Origin: Streptomyces asoensis
GTDB taxonomy: Bacteria > Actinomycetota > Actinomycetes > Streptomycetales > Streptomycetaceae
Assembly: GCF_013085465.1 (NCBI RefSeq)
Contig: NZ_CP049838.1
Location: 1,240,001-1,304,000 of the forward strand
Direction: 5' to 3'
Length of the DNA: 64,000 nt
Below the pieces are notes generated by a model, which saw only the letters and a program-made list of their open reading frames with translations, was not told the origin of the DNA and did not search any database. Position numbers and translations under genes: made by a program. This document shows, piece by piece, positions 33,736 through 43,059 of the stretch (positions are counted from its first letter, which is position 1; each line of letters begins with the position of its first letter).

Positions 33736-33860
33736 CACGAGCAGCGGATTCAGTCCGTTCAGGCGAAGTTGACGATCCGACACCCAAAAAAGAACGTTTC
33801 CGCAGGTCAGATCACGTGAAAGGTGGGGCGGGTGGGACTCGGCCCATGGCCGACGGACTT
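33736..33860. repeat. Right boundary repeat of the arsenic island, with degenerate tRNA-like sequence
   Basis: This is the direct-repeat partner of 24825-24945, at an offset of about 8.91 kb. The first 24 bp match exactly. The tRNA-like part (GTGGGGCGGGTGGGACTCGG) differs from the left copy at several T-arm positions, so this copy has decayed more. No integrase gene is present between the two. The remainder of the 520-bp gap from 33519 to 34039 has no supported gene. Confidence 0.6.
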
Positions 33861-34039
33861 TGTGGGGCGCAGGCGGTCGGCGACTGGCCGGGAGAGCCCC
33901 TCATCGAAGAGTGGCAGGATCGCTACGGTCGGTTTCCATCGGTCTCCCGGGTCGCAGGCGGGCGTGTGCGGACGGGGCGAGCCCTTTCACGGGACGCTGA
34001 CGAGCGAGGGCTCGCCGTTCGCGGGGAAGCTCCCGGCGC

Positions 34040-34408
34040 TCATCGGGCACCAGGGCGGTCGCTTCGCGGCAGCCGCTCGGCGACCAGGTCGTAGGAATCC
34101 TCGACCGCGTCGGTGACCAGCCGCTCGGTGATGCCGGGTCCAGGCCCGAGCGAGATCCAGTGGCGTTTGTCGAGATAGCGGCCCGGTGTGATCGAGGCGT
34201 AGCCGCGTACTTGCGCGCGGGCGTGTTCGGGTTCGCACTTGACCGTGATGATCTGATCGTCCGGGTCGTCGGTGACGATCAGGAACACCTTGCCCGCGAC
34301 CTTGTACACGTCGAGTCCCGGGGTGAAGGGGTATCCGTGGCTGACGTCGGGGAGGGAGAGGGCCGCCTGGCGGGCGGTGTGCTGGAGCCGGTCGCCGGCC
34401 GCGCTCAC
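34040..34408 (-). CDS. MmcQ/YjbR family protein
   Basis: 122 aa of the MmcQ/YjbR (CyaY-like fold) family. It shows LPDVSHGYPFTPGLDVYKVAGKVFLIV, then ITVKCEPEHARAQV and the RYLDKRHWISLGPG segment. The GTG at 34408 overlaps the stop of the upstream paralogue (GTGA). The fold binds DNA in some homologues, but a function is not established. Confidence 0.85.
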   Translation of the reverse strand: MSAAGDRLQHTARQAALSLPDVSHGYPFTPGLDVYKVAGKVFLIVTDDPDDQIITVKCEPEHARAQVRGYASITPGRYLDKRHWISLGPGPGITERLVTDAVEDSYDLVAERLPRSDRPGAR

Positions 34409-34800
34409 CGGGCCGCCCGTGCGCCGGTGCCGTAGGTGTGCGGGTCGACGGGCCGCTCGGCCTTGGGCAGGTGGGCGACGACGAGCCGGTAGGAGTCGGT
34501 GACGAGCTCCCCGACGAGCTCCTTGTCGACGCCTTCTCCGCCCTCCAGGGTGATCCAGTGCTTCTTGTTCATGTGGTAGCCGGGAGTGATGTGGCTGTAC
34601 TGCTCCCGCAGGGCGTGGGCCTCGCCGGGGTCCGCCTTGAGGATCACGACGGGACGCCCCGGGACGTCGGTCATCAGCATGAACACCTTGCCGCGTACCT
34701 TGTAGACCTCCCAGTCGGGGCCGAAGGGGTGCTCCAGCTGGGCTCCGGGGAGTTCCTCCGCGCAGTCGGCGGCGGTCTTGTGCAGGGCCGATCCGTTCAT
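34405..34800 (-). CDS. MmcQ/YjbR family protein
   Basis: 131 aa, paralogous to the gene that follows. Conserved segments are EHPFGPDWEVYKVRGKVFMLM, VILKADPGEAHALREQY and the MNKKHWITLEGGEG strand-turn. The ATG at 34800 follows GAAGG. Tandem duplication followed by translational coupling explains the pair. An AraC-type regulator diverges upstream and may control both. Confidence 0.88.
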   Translation of the reverse strand: MNGSALHKTAADCAEELPGAQLEHPFGPDWEVYKVRGKVFMLMTDVPGRPVVILKADPGEAHALREQYSHITPGYHMNKKHWITLEGGEGVDKELVGELVTDSYRLVVAHLPKAERPVDPHTYGTGARAAR

Positions 34801-34932
34801 GGGTGGTGAGCCTTCTCGGGTGGTGACGGACTGTGGCGTCGAAGGAGGCGCAGGGCGCGCCGCGCGAGCGCCGTGGCATGTCCCATCCTTCCGTCGAAGC
34901 CGACGGGAAGGGCGGTAGGCTGCGGACACGTG

Positions 34933-35865
34933 ATGGTCGACAAGCGACACTCCGGGCCGAGCGGGCAGGCCGGACCGGCTGCGGTTCCGCTGTACGGTTT
35001 CCAGCCCCCGGTCGGTACTCCGTACGGCCTTGAGGTGAGTACCGTCGAGGATTTCTTCGCCCAGCACGACGACTGGCCGTGGAACCCGCCCCGTCCGGGC
35101 CGTGCCACCTTCCACTACCTGATCCTGGTCACCGAGGGTGAGTTGCGGCACGACGTCGACCACGTCACGCGGACCGTCGCCCCCGGCGAGTGGCTGTGGG
35201 TGCGTCCCGGGCACGCGCAGTGCTGGCATCCGCCCGGCGCGGCCCGCGGCCCGTTCATCCTGTTCGAACCGGACGTGCTGCGGCCCGACCTCGCCCGTCT
35301 CCTGGCCCCGCTCACCGCGCACGAGGCCCCTGCCGTGCTCAGCCCGCACCCCGACGACACCGCCTGGCTCCAGCAGACGGCACTCCAACTCCTGGACGAA
35401 CACCGCGCACTGGGGCGCCGCCCCCTCGGCATCCACCACGCCCTGCGGCGCAGCCTGCTCGAATCGCTGCTGCTGCGCCTGGCCAACTCTCCGGGCATCG
35501 CCCCCATCGGCACGGCCACGGCCGGCACCGGCCGTGGCGACAGGTACGGGCGCTTCCTGGACGCCTTGGAACTGCACTTCCGCGAGCTGCATCAAGCCGC
35601 GGACTACGCCGAGTTGCTCGGCTGTTCGGTCCGCACCCTGAGCCGTGCCGCCCGGGACGCCACCGGCAAGGGGGTACGTGAACTCATCGACGAGCGGCGC
35701 CTCCTGGAGGCCCGGCGCCTGCTGGGAGGTGCCCGGTGGGATGCCCGGACCGTGGCCGTCCACCTCGGCTTCACCGACCCCGCGAACTTCGGCCGCTTCT
35801 TCCGCGACCGCACCGGTCTCACCCCGGCCGCCTACGCGGCCGGCGAGGCGAGGACCGACGTGTGA
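34933..35865 (+). CDS. AraC family regulator
   Basis: About 310 aa. The N-terminal cupin-like sensor domain includes FHYLILVTEGELRHDVDHVTRTVAPGEWLWVRPGHAQCW. The C-terminal two helix-turn-helix motifs (AADYAELLGCSVRTLSRAARDATG; WDARTVAVHLGFTDPANFGRFFRDRTGLTPAAY, in parts) are complete. The ATG at 34933 or the GTG at 34930 is the probable start, as homology starts soon after. It is divergent from the MmcQ/YjbR pair. Confidence 0.9.
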   Translation: MVDKRHSGPSGQAGPAAVPLYGFQPPVGTPYGLEVSTVEDFFAQHDDWPWNPPRPGRATFHYLILVTEGELRHDVDHVTRTVAPGEWLWVRPGHAQCWHPPGAARGPFILFEPDVLRPDLARLLAPLTAHEAPAVLSPHPDDTAWLQQTALQLLDEHRALGRRPLGIHHALRRSLLESLLLRLANSPGIAPIGTATAGTGRGDRYGRFLDALELHFRELHQAADYAELLGCSVRTLSRAARDATGKGVRELIDERRLLEARRLLGGARWDARTVAVHLGFTDPANFGRFFRDRTGLTPAAYAAGEARTDV

Positions 35866-35892
35866 CGAAACCCGGCGCAGGCCCCTTGCCCG

Positions 35893-36110
35893 TCAGGAGG
35901 CGATGGCTGCCTTCGCGGTCTGCGTGAACGCCCAGTGGGAGTGGACGATGTGCCATTCGCCGTCGATCAGCCGGTACGCCTCGGTGGCGTTCCAGGCGCG
36001 CAGTTGCCGTTAGTTGCCGTCCTCGAGGACGTAGGTGTTCAGGCAGTAGGCCAGGACCGCGAAGCCACCGCTGTCGGCGACGCTCACCGCCGGGTTGAGG
36101 TACTCACTGC
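35893..36110 (-). pseudogene. SnoaL/NTF2-like protein remnant
   Basis: On the minus strand the frame reads SEYLNPAVSVADSGG, VLAYCLNTYVLEDGN, then an in-frame TAA at 36010-36012, then LRAWNATEAYRLIDGEWHIVHSHWAF and a final stop. The pattern, especially the RxWNATEAY and WHIVHSHWA segments, is that of a small NTF2-like/DUF4440 protein. The N-terminus is lost and the nonsense codon splits the rest. Confidence 0.6.
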
Positions 36111-36168
36111 GCGTTGTCGACCGTCGCGCATCGGGGTGGTTGGTTGTCGTTTCTCGGTTGCCCAGGTC

Positions 36169-36288
36169 TCAGCCCTCCAGGACGACGACGTGCTTGCCCG
36201 GCGTGGTGCCGGACTCGACGTCGGCCTGGGCGTCACGGACCTGTTCCAGGCCGTGGTAGACCTTCGCGACCGGGACTTCGAGGCTCCC
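36169..36288 (-). pseudogene. C-terminal remnant of a zinc-type alcohol dehydrogenase/quinone oxidoreductase
   Basis: The frame reads LEVPVAKVYHGLEQVRDAQ, then ADVESGTTPGKHVVVLEG and a stop. This is the typical last 40 residues of MDR-family NADP-dependent oxidoreductases. No upstream part of such a gene is present. Confidence 0.6.
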
Positions 36289-36689
36289 TGCCGGACAGCG
36301 GTCACCTGATGGTCACCAGGCGACGCCCGTCCGCTCCTCTTCTTCTCCTGGCCCGTCGCCGGGCAGGCGAGGGCGACCTGAGCCCTGCCGTCAGCGGGCT
36401 CCCTGGCTCGACACGCTGGCTTGCCCAGGAAAGCCGGTGCAGCTCGCGGGCCCGAGCATGCCCGCTGGTCATGCTGCCGCATTGGGCGGTGATCTTCCTG
36501 GCCTCGCCCAGGAACGCGAGCCGGCTACAGAAGGCGACGGGTGGGGTGTGACGTGGCGGGGGAGGGCTTCGTTGATCTTCTGAGGTTCGTTCTCGGGGGC
36601 CGGTACCTGCCCTGGAAAACAGTGCGGGGGCGAGGGAGGAACACAGCGGCAGGACGTCTGTGGCCGCCGCTGCGGAGCCCACTCCCACT

Positions 36690-37036
36690 GCGCTCCCGTC
36701 GCCTTCACCGTCGCGGATGCAATAGCCGACTTCCCCGCCGGCCCCTACGACGTCATCACGTGCGTCGCCACGATCCACCACCTGCCGTTCACCCAGGCAC
36801 TCGCCCGATTCCGCCGTCATCTGGCGCCAGGAGGGACCCTGGTGATCGTCGGCCTGTCCCGCGCCCGGACCCCGGCAGACCACCTGTTCGGCGCCGTCGC
36901 CATCCCAGCCAACGCCGCCATGGGCTGGCTGAAGAACAAGGGTCGCGCATCGCCGCGGCCCGTCTCCATGACAGCCCCTACTCACTCAGCGGACATGGCC
37001 GTCGGTGGGGCCAGCCGCTCTCCCTGCGGGTGGTGA
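36690..37036 (+). pseudogene. Class I SAM-dependent methyltransferase fragment
   Basis: The plus-strand frame encodes VADAIADFPAGPYDVITCVATIHHLPF and then RHLAPGGTLVIVGLSRARTPAD, the second half of a Rossmann methyltransferase core (motifs II-IV). The glycine-rich SAM-binding motif I is missing, and the sequence drifts after WLKNKG. It is the middle piece of a broken gene. Confidence 0.6.
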
Positions 37037-37044
37037 TCCAGCCG

Positions 37045-37140
37045 CGGTTGATCCAGGCGTAGAGGGTGGAGGTGGTCCTGTCCGGCTCGGCGGCCAGGTG
37101 CTCGAGCCACCACCCATCCGGACCGGCGCTGCTGCCCAGC
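37045..37140 (-). pseudogene. Possible recombinase/transposase fragment
   Basis: The minus-strand segment GWWLEHLAAEPDRTTSTLYAWINRGWITTRRESG (in parts) resembles the helix-turn-helix tail found in some actinobacterial recombinases and transposases. No catalytic domain is visible. Confidence 0.3.
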
Positions 37141-37320
37141 CCGCGCACACCTGTTCGCAACAATCCGAAGCCGGACAGGGCCCGTTGGCGACCGTCACAC
37201 CGGCCTGACCAGTCGCGGAAGGCTTCCAGAGCCGCTCGAGCGCAGCGCGCGCGGTCCGCCGGATCGTGGACACGCAGCAGGGCTCCCGCCGAGGGAGCTG
37301 CGGCATGTCCCCGACTGCGT

Positions 37321-39408
37321 TCATCCGCTCGGCAGTCGGAGCAGTTCGCGCCAGCGGTCGCGGAGGGTGGCGCGCAGCAGGTCGTGGAAAAGACGGTAGA
37401 CGGTCGTGTCGTCCTCCCGGTCGGTGACCAGATAGGCGCCGAGGCGGGAGCCAAGGAGCCACGCGATCTCGGCGTCGCCGTAGTAGCCGCCCTCGTCGTC
37501 GACGGCATGGGCGACCAGGGGCCAGATCCCACGCCAGGGCAGTCCGGAGCCGTGGGCGAAGGCGACCGCGCGCAGCAGGACCACCGCGCGGCGGCGGTCG
37601 TCGGGTTCGGGCAGGCTGTGGTGCAGGTCCTGACGAAACACGCCGAGGACGCCCTCCCCGAGGGCGGCGAGCCAGCCGGGGTGGTCGGCGGTGATGACCC
37701 CGCCGCTCGCGGCCAGTGAGGACGCGGCCATCCGGCCGATGAGGAACGACCGCCCGGCGCGCTCCCCGAGCGCGGTCGCCACCGACTCGGTGGCCCCGGC
37801 CGGGGCCACGGCATAAGGCGAGCCACGAGTGTTGCGCAGGATGCTGTCAACGTAGGCGACGACATCGTGCTGGTTCCACCACGGCGCCTGGTCCACGACG
37901 ATGCGGCGGGCGCGCAGGGCGGCTTGGGCGGTGTCGGCCATGGCTGCCGTATCGGAGGCGGTCACTGGCGCATGAGGGGATTCCTCGTTGGCGGCCAGGG
38001 AGCGGACCCCCACGAGGAGCCGGATGCGCGGGGCGTCCGGGTCGGGTTCGAGGCGGGCGAGGACCTCGCGAAGGAGAGCGTGTGGGTCGGCTGCCTCGTC
38101 CAGGGCGTCGAGGACGATGGTGAGGGGCCGTCGCCGACCGCGCAGCCAGGTGTGCCACGACGCCAGCCGCTCCTCGACGGTCGGCTCGAGGTGGTCGCCG
38201 ACCGGTGCGGGCACCAGGAGGGCGTGGCAGATCTGGGCCAGGATCCGGGTGTGCAGCTTGCCGGTGGCGACCACCGCCACGTCGACGGCACCGGGCGGCG
38301 GGCGCAGGACGGCGGGGACGGCAGCCGCATCGGCCGCGTGCCGGTCGAGGAACTGCTCGTCGCTCAGGGTGACCAGCCGCGCCAGGACAGCGGACTTCCC
38401 GCTGCCCGCGCCGCCGGTGACGATCGTGGCACCGGGTGCTCCCGTCGCGGCGGCAATGAGTTCGCGCATCAGGTCGGCGCGGCCGGTGAACAGCCAGCCC
38501 TGCTGTCCGTCGTTGGCGACGCCCCGGGAGCGGGGCCCCCAGTGCGTCTCCAGGTCGCGCCGGTCGAGGGCGAGGTCGTGCCGGGCAGCCCTGACCTCGA
38601 CCGTCGGATCGGCCCGGTAGTGGGGGTTCGGCAGGCACAGATGCGGGCGGTCGCGGCGGCTTCCGTAGAGCGGGTCGAGCAACTGGCCATCGCCCAGGTG
38701 GTATTGCACGCCCGCGAGGAAGTCGTTGACCGTCAGATACGGGTCGTGTCCGTACTTCTCCCCCTGCGGCGACGCCAGTTCGGCGAGAAGGGCGGAGATC
38801 GCCCCGGTCAGCGCGCCGGTGACAGCCTTCTGGTTCCTGGTGGCGCTGGGCAGCACCACCCAGGTGTCGGGAGGTTCGGCGTCCCGGCTCTGGGCTTCCA
38901 GGGCGACCCGGCCGGCGTGGCAGGCGTCGAGGATGAGCAGCAGATGGCGGATCCGGGTCTCCGCCAGCCAGCCGATCAGATCCGCTGTCCGGAACGCCGT
39001 CTTGCCGACCTTGGAGGTGTCGGTGGTCTTCAGGATCAGATAGTGGGTGCCGTCGGCGGTCAGGCCATGGCCCGTGACGAACACGACGGCGGCGTCACTG
39101 TCACGCCACTCCTCGTCGGCGGGTGGTTCTTCCAGCGCGTCGCGGATCTGCCGCTTGGTGGGGTTGGCGGCCAGTTCGGGATAACCGCACCGGAAGCGGC
39201 GGCCGTTCAGCCGCTCGGCACACAGCCACTCCCGCATGGCCCTGACCTCGTCGCCGACCGCGAGGGACTCCAGGTGCGGGTCGTCGTACTCGCCGGTGGC
39301 GATCGCGACGAAGTGGCGCCGCAGGACCTCCTCGTCGGGGACGCCGGGGCCCTCTCCCCTGGTGTCGTGGCTTGCGGCGACGTGCGCCCCGGTGCCGTGG
39401 CTGTTCAC
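37321..39408 (-). CDS. Caspase-like peptidase fused to a NACHT/STAND NTPase
   Basis: 695 aa. Residues 30-260 form a caspase-like (C14) domain with the catalytic dyad His114 (VVFVTGHG) and Cys163 (LLLILDACHAG). The NTPase follows with P-loop TGGAGSGKSA at 331-340, a Walker B TIVLDALDEA and a winged-helix-like tail. The GTG at 39408 overlaps the alpha/beta hydrolase stop. Caspase-STAND fusions are known parts of predicted bacterial conflict systems, in which the NTPase senses an invader and the protease is the effector. In this operon the sensor could be the separate WD40 protein. Self-toxicity on activation is the expected outcome. Confidence 0.88.
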   Translation of the reverse strand: MNSHGTGAHVAASHDTRGEGPGVPDEEVLRRHFVAIATGEYDDPHLESLAVGDEVRAMREWLCAERLNGRRFRCGYPELAANPTKRQIRDALEEPPADEEWRDSDAAVVFVTGHGLTADGTHYLILKTTDTSKVGKTAFRTADLIGWLAETRIRHLLLILDACHAGRVALEAQSRDAEPPDTWVVLPSATRNQKAVTGALTGAISALLAELASPQGEKYGHDPYLTVNDFLAGVQYHLGDGQLLDPLYGSRRDRPHLCLPNPHYRADPTVEVRAARHDLALDRRDLETHWGPRSRGVANDGQQGWLFTGRADLMRELIAAATGAPGATIVTGGAGSGKSAVLARLVTLSDEQFLDRHAADAAAVPAVLRPPPGAVDVAVVATGKLHTRILAQICHALLVPAPVGDHLEPTVEERLASWHTWLRGRRRPLTIVLDALDEAADPHALLREVLARLEPDPDAPRIRLLVGVRSLAANEESPHAPVTASDTAAMADTAQAALRARRIVVDQAPWWNQHDVVAYVDSILRNTRGSPYAVAPAGATESVATALGERAGRSFLIGRMAASSLAASGGVITADHPGWLAALGEGVLGVFRQDLHHSLPEPDDRRRAVVLLRAVAFAHGSGLPWRGIWPLVAHAVDDEGGYYGDAEIAWLLGSRLGAYLVTDREDDTTVYRLFHDLLRATLRDRWRELLRLPSG

Positions 39409-40268
39409 GCGGCACCCAGGTGGGGAAGGACGCCCAGCAGGACCTCGCCGGTGGCCCTGCGGTTCAGATAGCGCTCCACGGCATGGGCGTCGGCCCCGTT
39501 TTCCACCACGATCTCGTCTCCCTCGCCCATCTGGGGCCACCAGGTGCGCAGCGGTCCGGCGCAGGCCACTGGATCGCGCGCATCCCGTACGTTGACCCAC
39601 GCGGGGACCTCCAGCGCGCCGACGTGCAGATGTCTGCGGACCATCCGCAGACCGAGAGGTGAGCCGAGCGTCAGCAGCAGCTCGACGCCGTGGCCAGGGT
39701 TGCGGCGCAGGTACTCGTAGGCCACCACCGACCCGAGCGAATGCCCGATCAGCACCCGGCACTTGGAGCCAACGGTCCCCTCGACCCGTGCGTCGACGCG
39801 TGCTTTCACATCGCCGTCGTGCAGATAGCGTCGGACCTGCCGCAGCGCGCCGACGGCCAGGACTCCGGCGGCGGAACCGAAGCGCCGGTCGATCGCGCGC
39901 ATCAGCACCTGAACGGTCCGCGGCATGCGGGCACGTCCCTTGTCGGCCGCCCCTTCTGCCAGCGCGATGTCTTCGGCGCTCACCGTCTCGGTCAGCGCCT
40001 CGACGACGTCCGCCAGCTCGCGCTCGTCCATTCCCTCCGACACCGTGTCGGAGTAGGCGGACTTGGTCACCCCGCCGGTCCCTCCGCCGGCTCTCCCGGG
40101 GTCGAGGAAGACGTCTCCGTAGAACGCCAGGTCCAGGGGCGGCTGAGCCACCTCACGGTCCAGCGCCCGTTCCAGGCCGTCGGCCAGGGCCGGCGTCCAC
40201 GCCGCCAGCAGCTGGTGACGGCCCAACTGGTGCTTGGCGATGCCGTGCACTCCGACCAACTCACTCAT
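39405..40268 (-). CDS. Alpha/beta hydrolase of the caspase-NACHT operon
   Basis: 287 aa. It has an N-terminal VGVHGIAKHQLG strand-turn (the HG oxyanion motif of lipase-like hydrolases) and the nucleophile elbow LIGHSLGSVVAYEYL with Ser177. Acid and base candidates are in RDARDPVAC and the C-terminal ENGADAHAVERYL. A long variable lid-like segment (residues 55-165) lies between. Its stop overlaps the caspase-NACHT start and it follows the WD40 gene after 90 bp. It may be a second effector (lipase or esterase) or a modifier of the system. Confidence 0.85.
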   Translation of the reverse strand: MSELVGVHGIAKHQLGRHQLLAAWTPALADGLERALDREVAQPPLDLAFYGDVFLDPGRAGGGTGGVTKSAYSDTVSEGMDERELADVVEALTETVSAEDIALAEGAADKGRARMPRTVQVLMRAIDRRFGSAAGVLAVGALRQVRRYLHDGDVKARVDARVEGTVGSKCRVLIGHSLGSVVAYEYLRRNPGHGVELLLTLGSPLGLRMVRRHLHVGALEVPAWVNVRDARDPVACAGPLRTWWPQMGEGDEIVVENGADAHAVERYLNRRATGEVLLGVLPHLGAA

Positions 40269-40358
40269 CGTTTCCCGTCCCTTGGTGGAAGTCCGTCACA
40301 GAGGCCCTTGGTGGAGCCATGGGGGAAGACACCGAACCTGCCTCGTGGACACCGGCGT

Positions 40359-42899
40359 TCATGTGGCGGCGTGGAGCTCCAGGCAGGCCACACCCGCACC
40401 GGCGAGAAGGATCCACAGATCGCCCTCCACATCGACCGCGCACAGTCCTAGTACGCCGCTGGTCGTCGCCAGCGGATGTGCGATCTCCGAACACGTCCGC
40501 AGATCCCAGAGACGCACGGTTCCGTCGCCGCCTCCGGTGACAGCGACGACCCGCCCGTCGGGCAACACAGCCGTGGTCACCGCGTGTACGGCGCCGGTGT
40601 GGCCGGTCATCGGCTCGCCGACCGCGGCGCCGGTCGTCAGGTCCCACACCCGCACCGCCGTGTCGCCACCGCTGACGGCGGCCACCCGTCCGTCGGGCAG
40701 CACGGCCACCGTCGCCTCGCCGCCTCCGGTGACGGCGACCACCCGCCCGTCGGGCAGCCGTGCCGTGGCCAGCGCACCGACCCCCTCGGCGTGGCCGGTC
40801 ATCGGCTCGCCGACCGCGGCGCCGGTGCTGAGGTCCCACATCCGCAGCCCCGCGTCGGTGCAGGCCGCGACAGCGACCATCCGCCCGTCGGGCAGGGCGG
40901 TCACGGCCAGTGCCCGCACGCTTCGGTCGTGGCCGGTCAGCTCGTGGATCCTGGCACCCGTGACCAGGTCCCACACCCGCACCCTCCCGTCCAGGTCCCC
41001 GGCGGTGACGGCGACCACCCGCCCGTCGGGCAGCCGTGTCGCGGCCAGCGCAAACACGCCGAGGAAGTAGCCCGTTTCCAGGTCGCGGACCAGGGCTCCG
41101 GCGGCCAGGTCCCACACCCGGACGGTCGAGTGCCAGCCGCTGCACATGACCGCGACGACGCGTCCGTCCGGCAGCACGGCCGTGACCGCGGTCCCGACCC
41201 CACGGGTGTGGCCGGTGTCCAGTTCGGCGATCGGCGCTCCGACAGCCAGGTCCCAGACCCGCACCGTCTCGCCGCTGCCGGTGAGCCCCACCGTCCGCCC
41301 GTCGGGCAGCTCGGCCGTCGACACCGCACGGATGATGCCGGAGTGGCCGGCCAGGGGGCCACCCCCCGGGGCGGCACCGGCGAGGTTCCAGACCCGTACG
41401 GTCCCGTCCTCGCTACCGATGACGGCGACGACCTGCCCGCCCGGCAGCACCGCCGTGGCCATGTCCCGGACTTCGCTGGTGTGACCGACCGCTATCTCAC
41501 CGTTCGGGGCACCCGTTGTGAGGTCCCACAGCCGTAGCGTCCGCCCGCTGCTGCTGATCGCCACCATCCGCCCGTCGGGCAGCGCCACGGTCGCCACCGC
41601 CGCGACACTTCCGTCGTCACAAGCCGTCAGGTCGCCGAGAGCGTCGCCGGTGACCAGATCCCACACCCGTACGGTGCCGTCATCGCGGCCGGTGACGGCG
41701 ATGGCGCGGCCGTCGGGCAGGGTCGCCGTATCAAGCGCCCACACCGCGCCGGTGCGTCCGATCGGTGGGTTGCGGACCGGGGCGCCGCCGAGGATGTCCC
41801 ATACCCGTATCCTCCGGTCCGATCCACCGCCGAGCACCGCGACGACGCGGCCGTCAGGGAGTGCCGCGGTGGCCAGCGAGATGACGCTGACGCCCTGGGG
41901 AGTCATCGGGTCGCCGACCGGGGCGCCCGTGGCCAGGTCCCACACCCGGGCAGAGCCGCTGTCGGACTCGCTGCACCCGAGGACGGCGACGACGCGGCCG
42001 TCCGGCAGGACCGCCGTGGCGAGCTCCGGGGCCCTGCCGGTCCAGGTCAGCGGGTCACCGATCAGGGCGCGGGTGGCAATGTCCCAGACCCGTACCGTCC
42101 CTGCCTGACCGCCAGACGCCGTGACCGCCACGACCCGTCCGTCGGGCAGCACCGCCGTGGCCAGCGCCCGTACCTCGTCGGTGTGGCCAGTCATCGGGTC
42201 CCCGACCGAGGCGCCCGTGACGAGGTCCCACACCCGTACGGTCCCGTCCTCACCGCCGGTGACCGCCACCGCGCGCCCGTCGGGCAGCACCGCCGTGGCG
42301 ACCACCCGGACCCCGCCGTGGTGGCGAGCGATGATCTCGCCCCGGTCGGCCGGCCAGTGCACCCATCTCGGCCGCCAGACCGAGCCGGGATGGGTCACCC
42401 CGTCCAGGGGGAGCCCGCATGCGGCCAGCCGGAACCGCAGCGCGTCGGCGTTCGCCGCCGGCTCCTCCCATCTCCAGGCGTGGGCGACCTGCCGCCAGAT
42501 CGAGAGGACGTCCCCGTCAGGTCCGTACACCCCGGCCGTCAGGGCCCGCAGTGGCAGGGCGTCGACATACGGCAGGAACTCCAGGGACAGCAGCGCGTCG
42601 TCCAGCACCTGTCCCTCGGCCGCGTGTTCCACCAAGTGCCGGCGCACATAAGCAGGCGGGGCGATCACTGCCCCCGCCAGTGGGCGCGGGCGGGTCAACG
42701 GGGCGAGTTCCGCGGCGATCCGCGCCTCGACGGCCCGCACTTCAGCAGCGCGGACCGCGGCGTCACGCGATTCATGACGGCGCGCCTCGGCGTCGGGTAC
42801 CTCGCCATCGTGTACCCCTGCGTCACGCACCGCGCCGTCGCGTGCACGGTGAGCCGACGACTCACCCCGATCGTCGTCCTGCGCACCCTCAGCTGCCAT
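40359..42899 (-). CDS. WD40-repeat protein of the caspase-NACHT operon
   Basis: About 846 aa from the ATG at 42899 (a GGCAAGGG-type site). The first ~200 residues include a charged, repetitive stretch with many Asp/Arg/Glu and a helical domain with VRRHLVEHAAEGQVLDDALLSLEFLPYVD. At least a dozen WD40-type repeats follow, each close to TAVLPDGRVVAVTGGEDG, TVRVWDL, TGAxVGDPMTGHT. These would make one or two propellers. The repeats are unusually alike at the DNA level, suggesting recent expansion or active exchange. It is the first gene of the operon and the probable recognition component. Confidence 0.88.
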   Translation of the reverse strand: MAAEGAQDDDRGESSAHRARDGAVRDAGVHDGEVPDAEARRHESRDAAVRAAEVRAVEARIAAELAPLTRPRPLAGAVIAPPAYVRRHLVEHAAEGQVLDDALLSLEFLPYVDALPLRALTAGVYGPDGDVLSIWRQVAHAWRWEEPAANADALRFRLAACGLPLDGVTHPGSVWRPRWVHWPADRGEIIARHHGGVRVVATAVLPDGRAVAVTGGEDGTVRVWDLVTGASVGDPMTGHTDEVRALATAVLPDGRVVAVTASGGQAGTVRVWDIATRALIGDPLTWTGRAPELATAVLPDGRVVAVLGCSESDSGSARVWDLATGAPVGDPMTPQGVSVISLATAALPDGRVVAVLGGGSDRRIRVWDILGGAPVRNPPIGRTGAVWALDTATLPDGRAIAVTGRDDGTVRVWDLVTGDALGDLTACDDGSVAAVATVALPDGRMVAISSSGRTLRLWDLTTGAPNGEIAVGHTSEVRDMATAVLPGGQVVAVIGSEDGTVRVWNLAGAAPGGGPLAGHSGIIRAVSTAELPDGRTVGLTGSGETVRVWDLAVGAPIAELDTGHTRGVGTAVTAVLPDGRVVAVMCSGWHSTVRVWDLAAGALVRDLETGYFLGVFALAATRLPDGRVVAVTAGDLDGRVRVWDLVTGARIHELTGHDRSVRALAVTALPDGRMVAVAACTDAGLRMWDLSTGAAVGEPMTGHAEGVGALATARLPDGRVVAVTGGGEATVAVLPDGRVAAVSGGDTAVRVWDLTTGAAVGEPMTGHTGAVHAVTTAVLPDGRVVAVTGGGDGTVRLWDLRTCSEIAHPLATTSGVLGLCAVDVEGDLWILLAGAGVACLELHAAT

Positions 42900-43059
42900 G
42901 TCCCTTGCCTCCCCGCACAGTTGTAGAGGACGAAGAGCGGCTGCGGGCCTCAAGGACACCCATGATCGACATATGCGCCTCCCCGACCGTTCCTGACCGT
43001 TTGCGACGCCCAAGTCCGGTCCAGCCGACGGTCTCTTGGCCAGCGTCGGTCCAGATGGG

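Noticed and set aside
40500..42330. CRISPR or other regular array
   Set aside because: The regular repeats are in-frame WD40 coding units without unique spacers.
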